A DNA stretch of 64,000 nucleotides. Source: Taudactylus pleione (Eukaryota; Chordata; Amphibia; Anura; Myobatrachidae). The position numbers and the translations under genes were made by a program. The notes under the pieces are model-generated. The model made no database searches and was not told the origin of the DNA. It saw nothing but the letters and a program-made list of their open reading frames with translations. The first letter of the stretch is position 1. Each line of letters opens with the position of its first letter. Location of the stretch: NCBI GenBank assembly GCA_031769625.1, contig JAUIMM010000534.1, forward strand, positions 7,518,001-7,582,000, read 5' to 3'. Shown piece after piece: positions 1 to 11,601 of this stretch.

Positions 1-437
1 GTGGGACGTGCGACCAGTGCCGCTGCCCACGGCACCCTTCACCAGCTTGTGCAAAGCCTAGAATGGCACCCTACAGCCTGGAGAGGTGGCATAATACTTG
101 GTGCAGCGCACAGCTACTTGGCTGCTCCTGACTTGCTCCATTCTGTGTGATGTCATTACTTAGCATGTTCTGCCGGCGGGGAGGTGGCAAAAGCAGCAGA
201 AGTGTCATGGTACAAAACTGAGATGGTGGTACGGTACTAGAAGGAAGGAAGAACTAACTTTATGTAAAGTTTACACGTTTGCACAGTGCACTTTTATAGG
301 CTCTTCCACATCGCTAAACATTGAGCAGCACTTTTACTATGTGAATGTGGCTTACATGGTGAAGTGCAGTTTGATGTGCGCTGGTGGATTAGTGAGGTGA
401 ATAAATATGTAAATCGAAGGTGTTTCTCGGTGTGTAT
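1..437. other. No feature recognised
   Basis: No convincing reading frame, RNA gene or repeat boundary is visible before the first hairpin element. The sequence has ordinary base composition. Confidence 0.5.
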
Positions 438-440
438 TAT

Positions 441-960
441 GGGCCTGATTCAGAGGTGCACGCAAAAAGCGAGCGCTCGCTCTGAATCAGGGCGGCCGCT
501 TTTTTTTTTTAAACCGGCCTCCTGGCCGCTCGCTAAACTGTGGGTCACCACTTACAGCTTTAGCGGGCGGCCAGGCGATTATCGCGACCATCGGGCTTGT
601 GACAAGACCCTTGTGGTAGGGTCTCGTTCCCGCAAGCCCCAGTGAGCTTCCTGCTCTAATAGAGCAGGAAGCTCACTACTGACATCACGAGTGATGTCAG
701 AAGGGCCGCCCTCAAATGGCAGGTGTTCCTTCGGGAACGCCTCTGTTTGTGTAGCCACCACACCTCCCCGCCTACAAAACGGGGCGAGGTGTCGATCAAC
801 ATCGACAGCCGCCCCGTTTTGCTGCGAGCCCCGAGCGAGTGAAGTTCTCGCTCGCTCCAGGACTCGCGCACACGCAGTGCGCACGTGGCGTGTGCGCACT
901 GCCCAGCCATCGACCCGCTTGCGAGCGCATAGCGCTTGCGAGCGTGTCTGAATCAGGCCC
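441..960 (+). mobile_element. Serial-hairpin non-autonomous DNA element, copy A
   Basis: The ends are inverted repeats, GGGCCTGATTCAG at 441 and CTGAATCAGGCCC ending at 960. TAT flanks both sides (438-440, 961-963), a 3-bp target duplication. Almost all of the 520 bp folds into successive local hairpins. Examples are 641-657 with 661-677 (17 paired bases), 775-786 with 810-821, 833-839 with 847-857, and a TIR-proximal stem whose second arm is near 480-490. There is no coding capacity. Four other copies occur in this window. I cannot assign the superfamily: the 3-bp duplications resemble Harbinger in length but are not all TTA or TAA. Confidence 0.75.
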
Positions 961-963
961 TAT

Positions 964-3337
964 GTGCACTTTGAAAATGACCTCCATTGATAGATTATTA
1001 TGGGAAGAAATATACAAGTAGCAACATATTATGAATCGTTTCTAGATTTTTACTTTACTGCGTTTCTGTGATACCTATAGTGTGAGCTTTCGTCCTGGTT
1101 TTCTGTGTAGAAATTACAGGCACCTTAAACAAGACGGTGTTACTAGTGTTGAGTAGTAACAATGAGATATCTGTCTAATTCTTTTTTACATGACCGATAT
1201 ACAATACTGTATAGATATACTGTATAATAATTTTTGTCATATTATTTATTGAAACAATAGGACTTACCTTCTTGTTGCTCCCTACACGGTGTAACCAAGC
1301 AAAGAGTTTGAACAGGAACAACAATAAGAATTGATAGAAAGAGAGAGAAATAAAGGCAGCAATTAGTTATAAACAGGGATATAAACAGCAAATACAATTC
1401 AAAACAAAACTGAATATAGTTGATTAATAATATAACAATATGGGGTATATTATTTGTAACACTGCAATCAGCAAAAACACTACAGAAAATAGCAGTTTTC
1501 TCCAGATAATGGCTAACACAGACTTCCCCAAATTATTAATGGGTTAATCCCTGACAAATTAGAGATTCCTCTCATTTTAGCCTTTTTGCCACAGTACCAT
1601 AGAGTTCTTTGGGAACAGTGAAATGAAGCAATTTCTCAAAACATTAGATCGAAACGCGTTGGTTAGAGGCCTTTTTGTGCATCAATTTGGAGAACAGTTG
1701 GACTGTGGACATCTTTATTAAGGTACCAGGTATGTTTCTTGGAGTCTTGGAGACTATTCCGGAGTCTCTCTAAGCTAGCATGCCTGTTTAACAACTGTAC
1801 CTGGATATTTTGTGATTTTCCCCATCCCTGAAGTTTTCCAGCTACTTTTAAATGATGTTATTGTACACACATTCATTAAAGATTATATAGTGTTCATTGG
1901 ACAGTTTTTGGAATTTTTTTTGGAATAATCCACCTAAAGAAACTTTGATGTGTTTGAACCATATTCGTTTGAAGTAAGTTTTGGTACGTGATCATCCTGA
2001 TAAAGATACCTTTTTATGAGTCACCCCTCTCTGTTTTATGTGAGTAGGGTACGTTTTCGTGTGAATCCCTGATGTGTTAATTACACTATCTCTGAGAGTT
2101 TGTGTTTAAAAGAAACTGCTAGATGTTTCATGCCACACTAAATAGAAGTGAGTGTGGTACGTTATTCCACTATCTTATTGGAAATTATACTACGAATCCC
2201 TTGTAGCAATCATCTCTGCAAAGAATTTTATTGTGCACGATTCTTCGGAAAACTATTCTACACATGTGTTTTTTTCTTTGTCCTCTTTTTTCGTTTTATA
2301 TACTGAATGTTTGAAGAGGATCATCCGAAAAAAAGTGACAAGCGATTTAAGGACTACCTTTCATCTTAAGTATATTATTGTTGATTAGCGCTCTATGACA
2401 TTATCTATATGCTATTTTTTGTAAATCCTTTTTCTTGTATTGGGCAAGATAAGATAAGGGTTTAGAGCCGCTGTCTTTTTTAAAATCTGCGCTGTGAGTG
2501 TCCCAATAGGACTTCAAACGGTGATATTTATGTATCGTTGCAACTTGCAATATGCAGCAATACATAATGATAGTTAAAGCTGGCTGCTAATGATAAATAG
2601 ACCCCTAATTACATTACAATATTGTTAAACAAATAATAACATGAAATGATAGAACAAGTATGTAATGGTGTGACTTCTCCCAGATTTGCCTTTAGCAACC
2701 CTGTACTAATATAATGAAGTTTCATGGTTTCACTGGACAGCAGATACATAATCACCCAGAGACAAATCATGTTAGTATAATGAATGACTTGTACCCCTAT
2801 ACAAATACCGCCAATCTGTAACAATACAAATGTAGAGGTTTGAGGAAGGTTACTCATAAGCTGTGCACAATCATACATTTATTAACTTGTTACTATTGGC
2901 CCCACTGAAATCATAACGGGGACCCTCCTAATTCATCGCTGCTATCAGGCAGTCTACACAAACCTCACCCATTTCATGACTAAAATGTCCAAACATGTAG
3001 TGATGGCATCATTTAATGTGGTTGGCAGATGACATTACACAGAGGCTAAAGTGCTACTGTAGCTTCTGTGACTAGCATAATAACAGAGTGAAGGTCAACT
3101 CCCATGGCAGGTGAGTCATGCTGGTAGGTGTAGTGTACAATTTCTGTATAGAGTGTAGTAAAATTACATTATGATTATGCCCAGTGGTCAGCTCAAGCTT
3201 TATACCAGTGGGATATTTTGTTTAGTATCGCAGTGATACAAATGTAAATGCCACTGGTATTCACCATTACTTACTCCTCCTACGAGATCAAGCGATGTGC
3301 TCCTCACTGGTGTGGTCCTCCGCTCAGCAGCTGGCAG
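964..3337. other. No gene or element recognised
   Basis: AT-rich sequence with only short chance reading frames. A stretch around 1640-1670 (GAAACGCGTTGG) looks like part of an interspersed repeat, but I could not define its ends. Confidence 0.45.
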
Positions 3338-4211
3338 CCTAAAGCATATTTGCCTACTTTTGAAAAAGCATTTCAGGGAGATTGTGAATGTAACACCTAT
3401 GAGCGTGGCGGAAAAGTGGACGTGTACTGCTACATCTGAGAGGCGTGCTATAAAATTGATTTAGATCCAAATGTAAATGAGCCCCAAAGCAGTTAGTAAG
3501 ATCTATTTGTTGATGAAAACACACAGATACATTACAGAAAATACATGTAACCATAGGGATCATTGTGCCTTATAAGTTATAACTAGGGGTGTGCACCGGC
3601 CACTTTTCGTGTTTTGTGTTTTTGTTTTGGATCTGGATCTTTTTTCGTGTTTTGGATCTGGATTGGTTTTGCCAAAACCACCCTTCCGTGTTTTGGGTTC
3701 TGGGTTTTGTGTTTTGGATCTGTATTTTTTTGAAAAAAAGCATAAAAACAGCTAAAATCACAGAATTTGTAGGTTTTTCTGCTCCTATGCTATTATTAAC
3801 CTCAATAACCTTAATTTCCACTCATTTCCAGTCTATTCTGAACACCTCACAATAGTGTTTTTATGTCCAAAAGGTTGCACCGAGGTAGCTGGATGACTAT
3901 GCTAAGCGACACGAGTGGGCGGCACAAACACGTGACCCATCTAGGCGTGAAACTGCAGTGGCAGACAGGATGGCAGTTTGAAAAACTAGGCCCCAAACTG
4001 TACATAATGCAAAGAAAAAAAAGAGGTGCAAGATGGAATTGTCCTTGGGCCCTCCCACCCACCCTTATGTTGTATAAACAGGACATGCACACTTTAACAA
4101 AGCAATCATTTCAGCGCCAGGGTCTGCCACACAACTGTGGCTGAAATGATTGGTTCGTTTGGGCCCCCACAAAACAAGCTGGCAATTAATGTGTCCCTGC
4201 ACAAACTGGCT

Positions 4212-7200
4212 CTACGGAGGCAAGATGTCATCCTCATCCTCCTCATCCACCGATTCCTCACCCTCTTCAGTGTGTACATCCTCATCCTCACAAAGTATTA
4301 ACTCGTCCCCACTTGAATCCACCACCACAGGTCCCTCTGTACCTTCTGGAGGCTGGTCTCCCTGGAAGAGCTGATAATTCATTTTGATGAACATCATCTT
4401 CTCCACATTCTGTGGAAGCAACCTCCTACGCCTTTCGCTGACAAGGTTCCCGGCTGCACTAAACACTCTTTCGGAGTACACACTGGAGGGGGGGCAACTC
4501 AGGTAAAATAGAGCCAGTTTGTACAGGGGCCTCCAAATTGCCTCTTTTTCCTGCCAGTACAGGTATGGACTGTCTGACATGCCTACTTGGATGCTGTCAC
4601 CGATGTAATCCTCCACCATTCTGTCAATGGTGACAGTATCATATGCAGTGACAGTAGACATGTCTGAAATTGTTACCAGGTCCTTCAGTCCGGACCAGAT
4701 GTCCAAACTTGGTCCTGCCTGCCCTGCATCACCGCCAGCGGGTTGCTTAGGATACCTAAGTTTTTTCCTGGCAGCCCCAGTTGTGGGAGAAAATGAAGAA
4801 GGAGCCGTTGACGTGTCACGTTCCGCTTCAGCTGACAGTGTGTTCACCAGCAGGTCTTTGCACCTCTGCAGGCTTGTGTCGGCCGGAAAGAGAGACACCA
4901 CATAGGCTTTAAACCTAGGATCGAGCACGGTGGCCAAAATGTAGTGGTCTGATTTCAACAGATTGACCACCCTGGAATCCTGGCAAAGCGAATGAAGGGC
5001 TTCATCCACAAGTCCCACATGCCGAGCGGAATCGCTCCGTCTTAGCTCCTCCTTCACTTTCTCCAGCTGCTTCTGCAAAAGCCTGATGAGGGGAATGACC
5101 TGACTCAAGCTGGCAGTGTCTGAACTGACTTCACGTGTGGCAAGTTCGAAGGGCTGGAGAACCTTGCACAACACGGAAATCATTCTCCACTGCGCTTGAG
5201 TCAGGTGCATACCCCCTCCTTTGCCTATGTCATAGGTGGATGTATAGGCTTGTATGGCCTTTTGCTGCTCCTCCATCCTCTGAAGCATATAGAGGGTTGA
5301 GTTCCACCGCGTCACAACCTCTTGCTTCAGGTGATGGCGGGGCAGGTTCAAGAGTGTTTGCTGGCGCTCCAGTCTTCGGCACGCAGTCGCTGAATGGCGA
5401 AAGTGGCCAGAAATTTTTCGGGCCACCCAAAGCGTCTCCTGCACGCCCCTGTCGCTTTTCAGAAAATTCTGCACCACCAAGTTTATTGTGTGAGCAAAAC
5501 ATGGGACGTGCTGGAATTTGCCCAGATGTAATGCCCGCACAATATTGGTGGCGTTGTCAGATATCACAAATCCCCAGGAGAGTCTAAGTGGGGTAAGCCA
5601 CTGGGCGATGATTTCCCTCAGTTTCTCTAAGAGGTTGTCGGCGGTGTGCCTCTTACTGAAACCGGTGATACACAGCATAGCCTGCCTTGTAACGAGCTGG
5701 CGTTTCTGAGATGCTGCTACTGGTGACGCTGCTGCTGTTGCTGCGTAAGGTGATACATCTACCCAGTGGGCTGTCACAGTCATATAGTCCTTAGTCTGCC
5801 CTGTTCCACTTGTCCACATGTCCGTGGTTAAGTGGACATTGTGTACAACGGCATTTTTCAGGACACTGAGGACACTTTTTCTGACGTTTCTGTACAGTCT
5901 CGGTATCGCCTGCCTAGTGAAGTGGAATCTAGACGGGATTTGGAACCGGGGACACACTACCTCCATCAATTGTCTAAATCCCACTGCACTAATGGCGGAT
6001 ACCGGACGCACGTCTAACACCAACATAGCAGTCAAGGCCTCAGTTATACGTTTTGCTTCAGGATGACTGCTGTCGTACTTCATCCTCCTCGCTAAGGACT
6101 GTTGGAGCGTCAATTGTTTAGTAAAAGTAGTGGTGTTCCTACTTCCTCTCTGGGATGATGAACGACTCCCAGCAGCAGCAACAGCAGCAGCGGCAGCAGT
6201 AGGCGTAGCAATGCAGGATCCTCCGAAGGAATTCCGGATAGGAGAGTCAGTCATGCCAGTGACATGGCCTGCAGGACTACTTCCGATCCTGACTAAGGAG
6301 GAAATTGACGAGGAGGGAGTTGACGGTGTGGTTTGCAGGCGCTTGGATACAACAGGACAACGGGATTTAGGTGTCCCTGGACTGCTTACGGTCTTAGCCA
6401 AAGTTTCTGAACTTGACAGTAACTTTTTATGAACGCGCTGCAGGTGCCGTATAAGGGAGGATGTTCCTAGGTGGTTGACGTCCCTACCCCTACTTATTTC
6501 ACCTTTACATATGGCACATATGGCAAGACAGTTGTTGTCCGGATTTGGATAGAAATATTGCCAGACCAAAGAGGTGGAATGTTTGGTCTTCTGCCCAGGC
6601 ATGACCGTGATGGGCATTTTCATCCCACGGACAACAACTGTCTCCCCCGGAGCCTGATTTAAACAAACCACATCACCATCAGAATCCTCCTCGCCAACTT
6701 CCTCCTCAGCGCCAGCTACACCAGTATCCTCATCCTGTTGTACTTCAACAGTGACATCTTCAATTTGCATATCAGCAAGTGGACTGTGGGTGCTCCTTTC
6801 AGCACTTGCAGGGGGCGTGCAAATGGTGGAAAGAGCCACCACTTCCCGTCCAGTGCTGGGAAGGTCAGGCATCGCAACCACCACCACACTTGGACTCTCC
6901 TTGGGGATTTGTGATATCTTCTTAGAAAGCACAGTTCTTCGCTGTGCTTTTGCCAGCTTAACTCTTTTGATTTTTTTAGTGGGAGGAGGGCTTCCATCGT
7001 CATGTGAAGCTGAACCACTAGTCATGAACATACTAGGGATCGACCTTAGCCGTTCCTTGCCACTCCGTGTCGTAAATGGCATATTGGCAAGTTTACGTTT
7101 CTCTTCAGATGATTTAAATGTTTTTTTCAAGGTCATTTTCCTGAACTTTGTCATTTGGGATTGTATGTGCCCTCTACTATGACATTGGGCATCGGCCTTG

Positions 7201-7325
7201 GCAGACGAGGTTGATGGCATGTTATCGTCTATGTCATGACTAGTGGCAGCAGCTTCAGCACTAGGAGGAAGTGGTTCTTGATCTTTCTCTATTTTATTTT
7301 TATCGGAGAAAGTTTGGTCCTCCAT
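4212..7325 (-). CDS. hAT superfamily transposase with BED zinc finger (copy 1)
   Basis: An uninterrupted 1037-residue protein that would excise and reinsert its element in the nucleus. A Ser/Thr-rich, Lys-rich N-terminus with acidic patches (about residues 1-240) precedes a BED finger at about 245-298, with the CAIC cysteine pair and the HLQRVH histidine pair. The RNase-H-like core follows. It has a TTDMW motif near 498-502 (first Asp), SDNATN near 589 (second Asp) and CFAHTINLVVQ near 605-620. The C-terminal hAT dimerisation region is about 915-985 and contains SVYSERVFSAAGN with the expected catalytic Glu near 951, then an acidic tail. The ATG follows the repeat array directly. No frameshift or stop is seen. 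It resembles ZBED-type hAT proteins of vertebrates, but the flanking TIRs and target duplication mark it as a transposon gene, not a domesticated host gene. Confidence 0.93.
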   Translation of the reverse strand: MEDQTFSDKNKIEKDQEPLPPSAEAAATSHDIDDNMPSTSSAKADAQCHSRGHIQSQMTKFRKMTLKKTFKSSEEKRKLANMPFTTRSGKERLRSIPSMFMTSGSASHDDGSPPPTKKIKRVKLAKAQRRTVLSKKISQIPKESPSVVVVAMPDLPSTGREVVALSTICTPPASAERSTHSPLADMQIEDVTVEVQQDEDTGVAGAEEEVGEEDSDGDVVCLNQAPGETVVVRGMKMPITVMPGQKTKHSTSLVWQYFYPNPDNNCLAICAICKGEISRGRDVNHLGTSSLIRHLQRVHKKLLSSSETLAKTVSSPGTPKSRCPVVSKRLQTTPSTPSSSISSLVRIGSSPAGHVTGMTDSPIRNSFGGSCIATPTAAAAAVAAAGSRSSSQRGSRNTTTFTKQLTLQQSLARRMKYDSSHPEAKRITEALTAMLVLDVRPVSAISAVGFRQLMEVVCPRFQIPSRFHFTRQAIPRLYRNVRKSVLSVLKNAVVHNVHLTTDMWTSGTGQTKDYMTVTAHWVDVSPYAATAAASPVAASQKRQLVTRQAMLCITGFSKRHTADNLLEKLREIIAQWLTPLRLSWGFVISDNATNIVRALHLGKFQHVPCFAHTINLVVQNFLKSDRGVQETLWVARKISGHFRHSATACRRLERQQTLLNLPRHHLKQEVVTRWNSTLYMLQRMEEQQKAIQAYTSTYDIGKGGGMHLTQAQWRMISVLCKVLQPFELATREVSSDTASLSQVIPLIRLLQKQLEKVKEELRRSDSARHVGLVDEALHSLCQDSRVVNLLKSDHYILATVLDPRFKAYVVSLFPADTSLQRCKDLLVNTLSAEAERDTSTAPSSFSPTTGAARKKLRYPKQPAGGDAGQAGPSLDIWSGLKDLVTISDMSTVTAYDTVTIDRMVEDYIGDSIQVGMSDSPYLYWQEKEAIWRPLYKLALFYLSCPPSSVYSERVFSAAGNLVSERRRRLLPQNVEKMMFIKMNYQLFQGDQPPEGTEGPVVVDSSGDELILCEDEDVHTEEGEESVDEEDEDDILPP

Positions 7326-7424
7326 TTATGTTATATCGATTTGATATATACGTGCGGCTAAACACAGAAAATATTTTTTTATTTTTGCTGGAGAGTAGTG
7401 CACTTTGTGGGTTACACCAGCCTT

Positions 7425-9445
7425 TAAGAAATGAGCCAGCCGGCTCTTTACTTATGGGACACAGGCGCACGCTTGGCGCTGCTCCTTTGTTGATGCACGT
7501 GCGGCTACTGCGCACACAATTCACAAACACAGAAATTTTTTTTTATTTGGTTTGGAGTGTACTTTGGGGGTTACAGCACCCTTTAACGGTCAAGCCAGCT
7601 GGCCCTTTACTTATGACACAGGCGCACGCTTGGCACTACTTTGTTGATGCATGTGCGGCTACTGCGCACACAATTCACAAACACAGAAAAAAAATTTTTT
7701 TTGGTTTGGAGTGTACTTTGGGGGTTACAGCACCCTTTAACGGTCAAGCCAGCCGGCCCTTTACTTATGACACAGGCGCACGCTTGGTACTACTTTGTTG
7801 ATGCACGTGCGGCTACTGCGCACACAATTCACAAACACAGAAAATAATTTTTTTTTTGGTTTGGACTGGAGTGTACTTTCGGGGGTTACAGCACCCTTTA
7901 ACGGTCAAGCCAGCCGGCCCTTTACTTATGACACAGGCGCACGCTTGGCACTACTTTGTTGATGCACGTGCGGCTACTGCGCACACAATTCACAAACACA
8001 GAAAATAATTTTTATTTTGGTTTGGACTGGAGTGTACTTTCGGGGGTTACAGCACCCTTTAATGGTCAAGCCAGCCGGCACTTTACTTATGACACAGGCG
8101 CACGCTTGGCACTACTTTGTTGATGCACGTGCGCTACGCACACAATTCACAAACACAGAAAATAATTTTTTTTTTGGTTTGGACTGGAGTGTACTTTCGG
8201 GGGTTACAGCACCCTTTAACGGTCAAGCCAGCCGGCCCTTTACTTATGACACAGGCGCACGCTTGGCACTACTTTGTTGATGCACGTGCGGCTACTGCGC
8301 ACACAATTCACAAACACAGAAAATAATTTTTTTTTTGGTTTGGACTGGAGTGTACTTTCGGGGGTTACAGCACCCTTTAACGGTCAAGCCAGCCGGCCCT
8401 TTACTTATGACACAGGCGCACGCTTGGCACTACTTTGTTGATGCACGTGCGGCTACTGCGCACACAATTCACAAACACAGAAAATAATTTTTTTTTTGGT
8501 TTGGACTGGAGTGTACTTTCGGGGGTTACAGCACCCTTTAACGGTCAAGCCAGCCGGCCCTTTACTTATGACACAGGCGCACGCTTGGCGCTACTTTGTT
8601 GATGCACGTGCGGCTACTGCGCACACAATTCACAAACACAGAAAATAATTTTTTTTTTGGTTTGGACTGGAGTGTACTTTCAGGGGTTACAGCACCCTTT
8701 AACGGTCAAGCCAGCCGGCCCTTTACTTATGACACAGGCGCACGCTTGGCACTACTTTGTTGATGCACATGCGGCTACTGCGCACACAATTCACAAACAC
8801 AGAAAATTATTTTTTTTTTGGTTTGGACTGGAGTGTACTTTCGGGGGTTACAGCACCCTTTAACGGTCAAGCCAGCCGGCCCTTTACTTATGACACAGGC
8901 ACACGCTTGGCACTACTTTGTTGATGCACGTGCGCTACGCACACAATTCACAAACACAGAAAATAATTTTTTTTTTGGTTTGGACTGGAGTGTACTTTCG
9001 GGGGTTACAGCACCCTTTAACGGTCAAGCCAGCCGGCCCTTTACTTATGACACAGGCGCACGCTTGGCACTACTTTGTTGATGCACGTGCGGCTACTGCG
9101 CACACAATTCACAAACACAGAAAATAATTTTTTTTTTGGTTTGGACTGGAGTGTACTTTCGGGGGCTACAGCACCCTTTAACGGTCAAGCCAGCTGGCCC
9201 TTTACTTATGACACGCGCACGCTTGGCACTACTTTGTTGATGCACGTGCGGCTACTGCGCACACAATTCACAAACACAGAAAATAATTTTTTTTTTGGTT
9301 TGGACTGGAGTGTACTTTCGGGGGTTACAGCACCCTTTAACGGTCAAGCCAGCCGGCCCTTTACTTATGACACAGGCGCACGCTTGGCACTACTTTGTTG
9401 ATGCACGTGCGGCTACTGCGCACACAATTCACAAACACAGAAAAT
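7425..9445 (-). repeat. ~160-bp tandem array in the hAT 5' region (about 13 units)
   Basis: Unit landmarks (GCACGTGC followed by GGCTACTGCGCACAC) recur from 7493 to 9399 at intervals mostly of 158-161 bp, with two shorter units at the transposase end. Each unit holds a CACGTG palindrome, a run of 8-10 T, and a conserved block ending near CTTTACTTATGACACAGGCGC. Two units, near 8127 and 8928, share the same small deletion (GTGCGCTACGCACAC), 801 bp or five units apart. The short reading frames seen in each unit are by-products of repetition. Confidence 0.93.
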
Positions 9446-9789
9446 ATATTATTTTTTTAGCACTTGGGGGGAGCACCCCTGATGGACAGAGCACCCCCTG
9501 GACAACACTACAGCACCCCTTTAGGACTGGGACACTGCACAGGACTTTGGAGTGGACACAGCCCCTATGGAGAACTGACTGCACAACACAGTCCAGCCAG
9601 CCCCTATGGACTTTGAAGTAGTGGACACAGCCCCTATTAACAACAGCAGCACAGCACAACACAGCCAGCCCCTATGGACTTTGAAGTAGTGGACAACAGC
9701 AGCACTACACTACACTACACAGCCCTAACTCCCACCCTCCCTCTTCACTGTCCACAGCCGAGTGAGAAAATGGCGCCGACGCGGGTACC

Positions 9790-9796
9790 TTATATA
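9790..9796 (-). promoter_or_regulatory. TATA box of hAT transposase, copy 1
   Basis: On the minus strand the sequence reads TATATAAGG in a GC-rich setting, about 160 bp inside the 5' end of the element. The same box is conserved at 50371 and 32391 in the other copies. Transcription would start about 30 bp downstream and cross the repeat array before the ATG. The start site is inferred. Confidence 0.65.
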
Positions 9797-10074
9797 GGAT
9801 CCAAAACCCGCGAGACTCGGAAGGCGGGATGATGACGTTTTGCCTCAATTTCAGATCCGAGTCAGGCGGGAAAAGTCGAGCCTGACTCGGATCGGACTCG
9901 GATCGGGGGGGCTCGGGGGGGTTCGGATTTCAGAAATCCGAACCCGCTCACCCCTACTTATAACCAATGCAAGGAACAGTTAGTATTGATCCCATTTGAA
10001 TGTACATATCTCTGTTTTTTTATTTTATATAACAGCTATATAAAGGGGGTAAGGTGCAATCAGAGAGATTACAA

Positions 10075-10249
10075 GGGGTATATTTACTTAAGTGTGGGTT
10101 TTTAGAAATGGAGATGTTACCCATAGCAACCAATCGGATTCTTCTTAACATTTATCTAGCACCTTCTAGAAGATAATAGCTAGAATCTGATTGGTTGCTA
10201 TGGGCAACATCTCCGCTTCTAATAACCCACACTTTAATAAATATACCCC
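10075..10249. mobile_element. Palindromic Harbinger-like MITE (copy 1)
   Basis: Starts GGGGTATATTTACT and ends with its inverse AAATATACCCC. The whole ~175 bp is close to one long inverted repeat, with arms around GCAACCAATCGGATTC and GAATCTGATTGGTTGC, and TAGCACCTTCTAGAAG near the centre. Related copies lie at 11419-11598 (clean TAA duplication) and 36529-36690. It contains a CCAAT-like box but no gene. Confidence 0.75.
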
Positions 10250-10334
10250 CTAGACTCTACAGGGAGACAGGGAGATTGCTACTTTTTCAGGGAGTCTCTC
10301 TGACAATCAGGGAGAGTTGGCAAGTATGGCCTAA

Positions 10335-10915
10335 CGTTGCTAGCGTCAGGCTTCTGTGTAATGTGCATGCGAGACAGTCAGTCTGCACGTGAATTACACT
10401 TTAACCCAACAGGGACCCAGCAATGCCTGGTGACGGGGAGCGAATCGCTCTCGTCACCTAAAGATGGCGAGAGTGGTGCAGTGACAAACAGGGGTAATCT
10501 TAGATTACCGCTGTTTGTTGAATACAGAAAGGATGAATAACCCCTATAGTGAGTGGTAAAGGGGTTATGCATCGCTGATAAATGACCAGTGTGCTATGTT
10601 TTTGTATAGTGTAACTTGTACAAGATTGTAATATGATCATGATCTTTAATAACAGCCATACAGAATGACCCAGTGTCGGCATACTTTTAAATGCAGCTTT
10701 CTTTTTATCAGCAAAGTAATATAAATAAACATGACATCAATATTTCCAACACACATGTCATAAAATGTAGATTATGACTTACTCATAATCCACTTCTTCC
10801 GTGTCAGACATTCTGTTCGATGTTGAGCTCACCTATAAATGAAGAAATACAATTATATGTCAGTGTATTCTAAAATCAATATATATATTGTACTCAGTTA
10901 AATGATGTAAGCATA
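10335..10915. other. No feature recognised
   Basis: Short reading frames only. A local palindrome around 10490-10520 is seen, but no element ends could be defined. Confidence 0.4.
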
Positions 10916-10923
10916 GTTCTTAG

Positions 10924-11230
10924 TAGAGATGTGCACCCCGACTACCATGTTTTGGTTTTGGATCCGGATTCCTTTTCATGTTTTGGTTTCGCAAACCCAC
11001 CCTCACTTGTTTTGAAACTGTATTTAAAAAAAAAATTAAAATAATAATAAAAACAGCTAAAATTACGTTACTTTGACCTTTTAGCATGCAATCCAAAACC
11101 TGAGTTCGGTTTTTAAATCTGAGTTCCGAACCGCGTGAATATCCGAACCAGGACTCGGTTCGACTAGGAAGTAGGATCCCCTAAATTTTGTTGTTGTCGG
11201 TTCTCTGAAATCTGGACCCGCACATCTCTA
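10924..11230 (-). mobile_element. Short non-autonomous hAT related to the large hAT
   Basis: 307 bp bounded by TAGAGATGTGCACC and GCACATCTCTA. It is flanked by GTTCTTAG (10916-10923) and GTTCTGAG (11231-11238), an 8-bp duplication with one mismatch. The subterminal GTTTTGGTTTTGGATCC motif and the AAACAGCTAAAAT block match the 3' end of the 6.4 kb hAT, so the same transposase may have moved it. No coding sequence remains. Confidence 0.8.
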
Positions 11231-11418
11231 GTTCTGAGGTTTCTCTAATCCCCAAGGATAGTACAAAATGTAGCAATATACAGAGGTTTTGTACCTAACA
11301 ATGGCTTTCATTAAAAGTTGCATGCATCTTGCTCTCTGAACATATAGTACGTATAAAAATTCTGTCTCAAAAAGTGCATGTACAGTAACTCAAGGTATAT
11401 CCAACTGAATAACAGTAA

Positions 11419-11598
11419 GGGGCATATTTGCTAAAGTGAGAGTTTTTAGAAGTGGAGATGTTGCCCATAGCAACCAATCAGATTCTATTTAACATTTAAC
11501 TAGCACCTTCTAGAAGATAATACTGTAGCTAGAATCTGATTGGTTGCTATAGGCAACATCTCCACTTCTAAAAACTCACACCTTAGTAAATATATCCC
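11419..11598. mobile_element. Palindromic Harbinger-like MITE (copy 2)
   Basis: 180 bp starting GGGGCATATTTGCT and ending AAATATATCCC. It is flanked by TAA at 11416-11418 and 11599-11601, the target duplication typical of PIF/Harbinger. The two halves are near-perfect inverted repeats. Its right-hand TAA also serves as the left duplication of the element at 11602. Confidence 0.85.
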
Positions 11599-11601
11599 TA
11601 A

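Larger units (their letters stand above)
3584..9956 (-). mobile_element. Full-length autonomous-looking hAT transposon, copy 1
   Basis: The element is 6373 bp and starts TAGGGGTG and ends CACCCCTA. It is flanked by GTTATAAC (3576-3583) and CTTATAAC (9957-9964), an 8-bp target duplication with one mismatch, as expected for hAT. Read on the minus strand the order is 5' end, TATA promoter, ~13 tandem 160-bp units, transposase, a 3' untranslated region with a stem-loop, and the 3' end. It sits inside an R1 element. The R1 copy near 36404 shows the unoccupied site. It is nearly identical to the copy at 50211-56599. Confidence 0.92.
3338..10334. mobile_element. Old DNA transposon (R1 family) split by a hAT insertion
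   Basis: The left end (CATATTTGCCTAC near 3344) and the right end (GTTGGCAAGTATGG near 10329) form a diverged terminal inverted repeat. CCTAA flanks both sides (3338-3342, 10330-10334). Without the hAT element at 3584-9956 it would be about 0.6 kb. It also carries a palindromic MITE at 10075-10249. A second copy begins at 35641 and keeps the same order of sequence, including the same MITE, so the MITE was part of the spread family. No coding sequence is seen. The superfamily is unassigned. Confidence 0.55.

Noticed and set aside
4212..7325. A domesticated host ZBED gene
   Set aside because: The frame lies within clear hAT ends and a target duplication, and a near-identical copy exists at 52851-55964 in another insertion.
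7425..9445. Seventy- to 108-residue repeated peptides within the 160-bp units
   Set aside because: The frames shift between units with the length of the T run, as expected for non-coding repeats.
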